Source: Penicillium oxalicum (Eukaryota; Ascomycota; Eurotiomycetes; Eurotiales; Aspergillaceae). From it: 64,000 nucleotides of DNA. The DNA lies in contig NC_064650.1 in assembly GCF_001723175.1 (NCBI RefSeq), positions 2,976,001 to 3,040,000 on the forward strand, written 5' to 3'. This document shows positions 58,064 to 64,000 of the stretch, piece after piece. Positions within the stretch are counted from its first letter, which is position 1. Every line of letters starts with the position of its first letter. Position numbers and translations under genes: made by a program. The notes below the pieces were generated by a model. The model saw only the letters and a program-made list of their open reading frames with translations, was not told where the DNA came from and ran no database searches.

Positions 58064-61000
58064 TAGAAGGGATCAACAGCCAGCTGTGCTGGAAAACCAA
58101 TAGCTCAAATTTTCCACTCCAATGATATCTAATTGGGAAGAGAGTACAGGGCATCCACTCAGGATTAAAAGAATAAACAAAAACTCCCGAGGACAGAGTA
58201 TTGTATGTAGGAAGGATGATACAATCTCTCATTGGCCACAAATCCCGAGAAGTGTCCCCACTCCAAAAGTGAGAATCAAACACACTACCGTGGGCACGTG
58301 CGACGCAATCATCACGACTCGCTCGGCCCAAGATAAAGAGTTTCAACAGGAATGACTTATTTTGGTGGGCAATGGAACGGTTATTCTCGGATGGACCTAT
58401 GGATTGCTGTTGCGTTTAGATGACCCCCTGACTGACGTACAAGAATGATCTTTGTCGGACTAGTCTAGACTGGACGACTACGCAAGAATGAGTCCGACAG
58501 GATGGAAGCTTTTTGAGTTTACCGTGTTTGTTGTTTATTGAAACATGGGTTGATTGTTGCGCCATGACATGCTCACCTTGGTAAAGTCTCGCGAGAGAGA
58601 GAGAGGAAGAAATTGTGCTTGTGCTTTGCCCCAGTCCAGATCAAGCTAACTCTCTCTGGTCAACGCTGGCTAGACATTACAAGTCACGAGTGACAGCACA
58701 TGATGAAACGACGATCCATTCGGAAAAGTGTCCCATCACCTCGCGCCATGACCATCTCCCAGAAACGAGCTCTTATGTATTCAGCTCAGGCTGGCAGGCA
58801 CGGATCAAATAGCAGCAGCAGAAACGCGAGAGTGGAACCACTGCATGCTTCCCTTTGACAACAAACAGCGCAGACAACTCGAAATCGGGCCAACAATAGG
58901 CCGGACCAACCAGCAGGCGCTGCGGGCTGAGGTATCTGTTGGCTTGACATGAAGAGGTTGGTGCACGCCATCGGTCTCCGCTTCCCTTCAGGAGTTTATA
59001 TCCTGAGCGCCGTGAGCAAATCATTTGGGCAACGTTAACACGAGCGGAGCGCAAGGGAGGTACGGTCCCACGTTCAACCGCTCTCTTTGGTAGTCGGTGG
59101 CAGGCTCATAGCACCAAGCGGAGTCTCGGGGTTGCAGGAGAGTCAGACCGCTCGCCCCTCAGAGTTGGGGGAGGGATTGCTCAAAGAAACTTCGACTCCT
59201 GCGATGTGTGTGAGTGGGACGTCTAGAGCGGTGGTATCGCCGATAGCGAGAGCTGTAACGTGGGATACCCACGCCCCACCCACGCTGTTCATGACACCGT
59301 CTTGTTTTCCCATTTCCCGTCTTCAAAATGGCCCGCTTGTATCCCCTAGCGTGATAGGCCCCTGAAGCTATTCGCAAATCAAGGCTTGTTTGTTGAAAGA
59401 CACTTTTGAGGGCAAAAAAACGTAGAAGATCAAGTGGATGAGGGAGGGACTTTGAAGTGCGTCTGTGGCTGAGCTTCGGCTGGTGAAGAAAGTCAATACG
59501 TGTCACTGCACTTTGACTTTTTTTTTTCTCCTCAAATGGTATCCTCGAGGAAAATTTTTCTCTCTACAGCAGAGGCCTGGAGGAGCATTAGTGTGAATTG
59601 GAAACGGGGGGATGGGAATGAATCCGTAAGGAGTCATATCGATGCACTCTTGCGCAGATTCTGCCTTAGCATCGGACACTCGTTTGCCAGGTACATTCAG
59701 CACATAGGGGCGATCGTCGACCGCTCAGATGATGGAGCACAGAGGTCTCAAGTTCACTGTGCGCCAAGCGGGATTCTGAACCAGGTCATTTTTTGCCCGG
59801 GAGGGATTCTCCGGAGTCAACATCCCGGCCCAGTCAAAGATTGTTAATGACGGATTCTTCAACTGAGGACACCATGCACAGGCCTTGCATACCTCCCCCC
59901 AAGCAAGGGTTCGCACCCCATCTCGAAAGATTATCGAAGCGTTCAATGGTTAACTCAATTTTTGACCATCAAGCTGCCCCCCTCTTTCCTAAAATGACCC
60001 TCATCTTGCTTTGACATTGCAGGGCCGAATAGGGCCGAACCGAATCTAGCGTCTTTGGGATCCTGGTGCATGGGCCATCTTGCATGGACCAAGGAAGGAC
60101 ATGCCTCGAGGTTTGACTCCAAGAACACGCAGACATTTTGGACAGAAAGCACGACTGTGACCATCTATCTCATCTGGTGTGCGACCTTGGCACTGAGCGT
60201 TGGAATTTTCTTCAAGCCAATGGCTTCAAGCTTGGAATATTTCTCCGGATAGAAATTGACAAGTGAGAACTTCGTATTTGGCGTGTACCTAGAGACCTTG
60301 AACAATTCAAAGTCTGCGAGATATTTTGTGGATATATGATTCAATAGGGATGCCTGACCCTGTCAGCATTGTACTTAGAGAGCCGTGTCATCGAGCGACT
60401 TGGTTTGAGATGACAGGGCGAGTTCAAGCTGATCCCGAGATATACGTCTCTTACATACGTGTCTGGGAGTGTCGAAACCTGGTGCCGCGAGGTCAATACA
60501 TTCGTGCGCGTTGCGTGATTGATCGTAAGGGCTGGCATTACACCGCTTGCAGCGGTGAGGTGTGTGATGTGCACCTGTCTGTCGGAAATTTTTTAGTTTC
60601 AGAATTGCACCCACTGGATCTGGCCGAATCGAAAGCTGAGCCACCGGTTTGGGTGGAAAATCAGACGACTCGAAGGGAAAGAACAGGCCGGGGTCATTGC
60701 CGAGGCTACCCACATTCATGACCCATGGAACGCGATCCACCAGCTGGAGCGAACCAGTCAATGAATTAAATGATAATATAATAATATAGATGCGTTGGGT
60801 GTCTTACCCATGCGAGCTTCAGACCTACCAAGTATGCATGAGAAGTTGCTGTTGGTCGCGCTGGCTGCGAACGGTGAAGATGAGATGGCACGGGTGAGAT
60901 ACCACGGCTAAGGGGCCGGTGGTCTGTGTATTCGAGCCACTGTGCTGTTGAGATCCCTCTAGTACATTGTGTCGGTGGAACATGAGGATACAGATTTGAC

Positions 61001-63860
61001 TCCAGTTTTCACTGCAGTGACCCAATCCTCACTCGGTCTTGAAGGCGAGGTACCTCAATCGCACCAACAGCAAGCAGACGACAATTTTTTTTCAAGCGCG
61101 TATAGATGCACATCTGAAGAGCATTCTACATGCAGCGCAAGGGATGCGTCAACCAGAGTGTGCGGAGTCTTAGGGTAGAGACTGACTGGAGTCCGAGGCC
61201 GTTTGTGGGCATCTCTGACCCTAAAACTGTGCTGCAAAAATTATTGGGAGTATCAGTCAACATTTGAGCTAACCAGAGCACATCCATCTTCCGACGTTCG
61301 AGCCAAGAAGGCACATATAAAATTTCAAGGCGCTGCAATGTATCCGATGACTGGTGTCATCAGAGATCGTGCAACAAGCACTTTTGGGTGTGCAATGGGG
61401 CATCTGACCGCAAGACTTGGCGCCACACGGGAGGCTCTGATGTCAATCAAAATCGATGGAACCATCAATCGAAGAAGTGCAAGGGAGCCAGATGAAGAGT
61501 GAGAGTGGGTTGTCTGACAAGGTGGTTAGAGTTCGGTCTCCGATCTCCGATCTTCAATGCGCTTCAGGCACGATCGATCTGGGACCTACAATTGTGTTGT
61601 ATTAATGGTCATCTCAAATTTGTGCAAGCGTGCGGAGTCAATGAGCACGTCTCCTTCCCGAGAGTCTTTGTGGCATCCACGTGAGGCTCCGTCCCGCCTT
61701 ACCAAGAATGGAAAGTCCGTACAACATGTATTTTATCCGCGACTCTAAGGTACGCACTCGAAGGTCCTGACTGTGGTGAGGGTGATTTATTCAGTTAAAT
61801 ATCGGAAGAAGCTATCGATCCCTGATAAAGTGGAGAGCTCTGGAACCTGGCAAAGAAGTACACACTGACGAATTGCCTGGGGCCCGAAGTTTTGCGTCCT
61901 TACTTTTCCTTCAGGTTGGACTTCGCCGGTGCCCCGTCCGCGCAGCGCCATGGATTCTTCCAGTTCGACATAATATAGGAAGATCAAAACGTCTCATCGG
62001 GTTCCAAGTACGGTGCTGTATATCTCAAAGTATAGGTAGCTATGAATACATGTGTAGATATATTGCTACGATAGTGTACAACCGCAATATGTGTACTTAC
62101 AATTTTATTGACTAAGGCGTGCAGTATCCGAATGGGCAAGCAGCAGAAGGTGGCTCTCAGTGATGGAGCCCATCCTTCCAAACTCTTTTTGTGAGCGATT
62201 CCTTCCACAAAGACAGATGAAGTCAACTGACTTAAATTTCACTCCCCTATGCTTAGCCATGGCACCCGACGAGATTGTGGCAGGTTTGAGCAGAGCACTG
62301 TTTCGACGAGGAGGAATTGAGGTACCAGTGGTACCTCCCACCAGTGACTGCAGTAGCCAGGGGATGGCACCATTGAAACATGCACGCGTACCTATGACTA
62401 CTCAATCCACACCCGCGTAGGGTTCATATGGCAGCAGTATCTTGAAACCTTGCGCACCACTGCATTTTTGAAGCATCGCCCATTTTCTTGGTACATACTG
62501 CCTTATGGTGTCTTGGCGCCCATTTTCAGACTAATGCAATGCAACAGCTCTTTTTCTGAAACCTAGCCCCATACAATCTACAACGATCTGGAGGCTCTTA
62601 TGCTGCCAATTCTTGTAGTATGTGAGCGGTACATGACTCGTATATAGCCTCATACTACAGAGCACAGGTTTACGACTCACAATGTAATCACGTACATACA
62701 GTTTAGTGAGTAGTGAATGCTTACTGCATACTTTCATTGATAGGTAGACATATACATGATTCAATAGAGGGTGTGTTTATTTGTTTGTATAGGTAACCGA
62801 ACAGACTGCTGCGGCCAATATGACTCTGCGAGAGCGGCGGACGAATGAGTTCTCGCCTGAGTCATTCACCGATACTGATAGGAAATTAGGAGTGGAGATG
62901 GTCTCCACTTGATTGGAGCAGAACTGCTTGAAATCCATCGAGAAAAAGTTGAAATTACCTTCTGTGCGCATGACATGGGGGGTACATGGTATCTCTTCTA
63001 TGCTTGTAAAATGTCGCATCGTGAGTTAGCCGACCGAACCAGTTTGGCAAATTGTACCCGAGATGTGGGCGTGACCTTTGTCTACTGCCCAAGTCCAAGT
63101 GCATTGAAGACTACTACAGTAGTACCCGTGAGAGCGTACTTTAGGTAGGTACGTCACTCTACTCCCTTGTGGATCTGCACCGAGGATGCCACCACCGCAA
63201 CTGCCAACCGGAGCCCGTACAGTACGAGGCTGGAGGCCATTTTTGAACACATTCAATGATGACTACCCATGTTGATATGCAGTCGAAGTTCTTACCTAGC
63301 TCCCTCATTCTATGCAATGGAGGCTCAGAATCATAGTCGAGAATCAAGACTCATCATTATAGAGTTTGAGCCGTTTCTTACTCGTTTGCAAGCGATCAAT
63401 AAGACTCTCCATAGATGAGGTGCACCCAAGAGGATCGAATGATTGATCCCCTCTAGTTGTGAACTGAGTTGATATAGCTCCTCTTGAAAATTGGGTTCAT
63501 ACCGGTAATGTTGACAATGTGCCATTGTACATTCTCAAAGCACACACAGTTCGAATGAACCATTCCTCGATTAGGTATAGGTGACAAGACTCCGGGAGGC
63601 AGACTCAGAGCTGTGTTGTGGGTGGCTTTTTTCGGCGGGTATGGTACCCTCAATGGGAAGGATTTTTGTACCTTGGTACCGTCTCTGTAAACGCCTACGC
63701 ACGCTGTCATGTTGGGTAACTTTTACTTTGGGAAAGCATGTACCGTAGATCGACCAATAATCAGATGTGGAGGAACTGATCTCATTGGGATCGCCACACA
63801 GGCGCAGCGCCCGAGAAGGAAAACGGTGACGAAGTGGCCAGGATCCCAAGGGAAGGCACA

Positions 63861-63918
63861 AGGGGAGAAAAGAAAACAAAAGAAAAACAAAGAAGAGAAG
63901 AGAAGAGAAAAAAAGAAA
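63861..63918. repeat. purine (A/G) tract with GAGAA units
   Basis: 58 bases almost purely A/G on the plus strand, with GAAGA/GAGAA units. Low-complexity sequence, possibly a polypurine promoter or leader tract of a gene lying outside the window. Confidence 0.7.
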
Positions 63919-64000
63919 CACCGGCGACGCCTCGGGGACCATTAATGACCTCCACATCTTCGTGGTAGCCTATGAAGAGGCCCGGAGTAGTATATCCCAT

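Larger units (their letters stand above)
56885..64000. other. 7.1-kb region without a credible gene
   Basis: All open frames are under 135 codons, without domains, splice support or codon-use contrast. Longest candidates are 60326-60721 (plus) and 60375-60761 (minus), which overlap each other. The stretch contains a 76-bp inverted repeat (57,804-58,063), AGGTAGGT-type motifs, a TACTAC-A-GTAGTA palindrome at 63112-63124 and a purine tract at 63861-63918. Base composition looks ordinary, so it does not resemble a heavily RIP-mutated transposon. It could hold non-coding RNA or long regulatory sequence of a gene beyond the window. Confidence 0.55.

Noticed and set aside
60326..60761. overlapping frames of about 130 codons on both strands
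   Set aside because: They overlap each other, lack recognised domains and sit in a long region where all frames are short.
56885..64000. transposon remnant or RIP-mutated repeat
   Set aside because: No reverse transcriptase, integrase or transposase signatures and no AT-rich bias; only the short inverted repeat stands out.

Overview
This window comes from the nuclear genome of a filamentous ascomycete, most likely of the Eurotiales (Penicillium/Aspergillus type). The reasons are: genes split by short GT-AG introns of about 50-260 nt; a nuclear tRNA-Ala without an encoded CCA; a multidomain fungal adenylate cyclase; a GPI-anchored Crh-type wall transglycosylase; a fungal TAF1 without bromodomains; and an NDR-type kinase paralogue. 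Base composition is near 50% GC. No viral, bacterial or plasmid block was seen, and no intact transposon.

Left part (1-25.3 kb) is mainly housekeeping. It holds the 3' end of a coiled-coil protein gene (1-732), an unrecognised disordered protein (1705-2737, minus) with an apparent +1 frameshift, then a gap of about 3.3 kb. After that come the mitochondrial intermediate peptidase Oct1 (minus) and a MICOS Mic26/Mic27 subunit (plus) sharing a 285-bp divergent promoter. A Golgi GRASP protein (minus) and TAF1 of TFIID (plus) form a second divergent pair. A divergent NDR-family kinase (minus), a nucleolar FKBP prolyl isomerase (minus) and REV1 of translesion synthesis (plus) follow. The REV1 frame is broken twice near its 3' end.

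Middle part (25.3-44.6 kb) is metabolic and surface-related, with longer intergenic spaces. It contains a tRNA-Ala(AGC), an 11-bp tandem repeat, a CYP52-clan cytochrome P450, a glycerol kinase (minus), an Fps1/GlpF-type aquaglyceroporin (plus), a sedoheptulose-bisphosphatase-like histidine phosphatase (minus), a Crh family GH16 wall transglycosylase (minus) and a short-chain dehydrogenase (plus). The P450, glycerol kinase, glycerol channel and sugar-phosphate phosphatase lie within 11 kb. They could serve fatty-acid/alkane oxidation, glycerol uptake and activation, and triose-phosphate recycling; this link is inference.

Right part holds adenylate cyclase (46.8-53.3 kb, plus, 2115 codons) and the inner nuclear membrane protein Src1/Heh1 (54.5-56.9 kb, plus). 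The last 7.1 kb shows no credible gene but contains a near-perfect 76-bp inverted repeat (57,804-58,063) shaped like a hairpin or MITE-type element.

No clearly new multi-gene system was found. The observations most worth checking are the three +1 shifts at 5-nt homopolymers (one in an unknown gene, two in REV1), the inverted repeat, the glycerol/lipid gene neighbourhood, and the long insert in the N-lobe of the NDR-like kinase. All exon boundaries were inferred by eye from splice signals, phase and protein-family sense.
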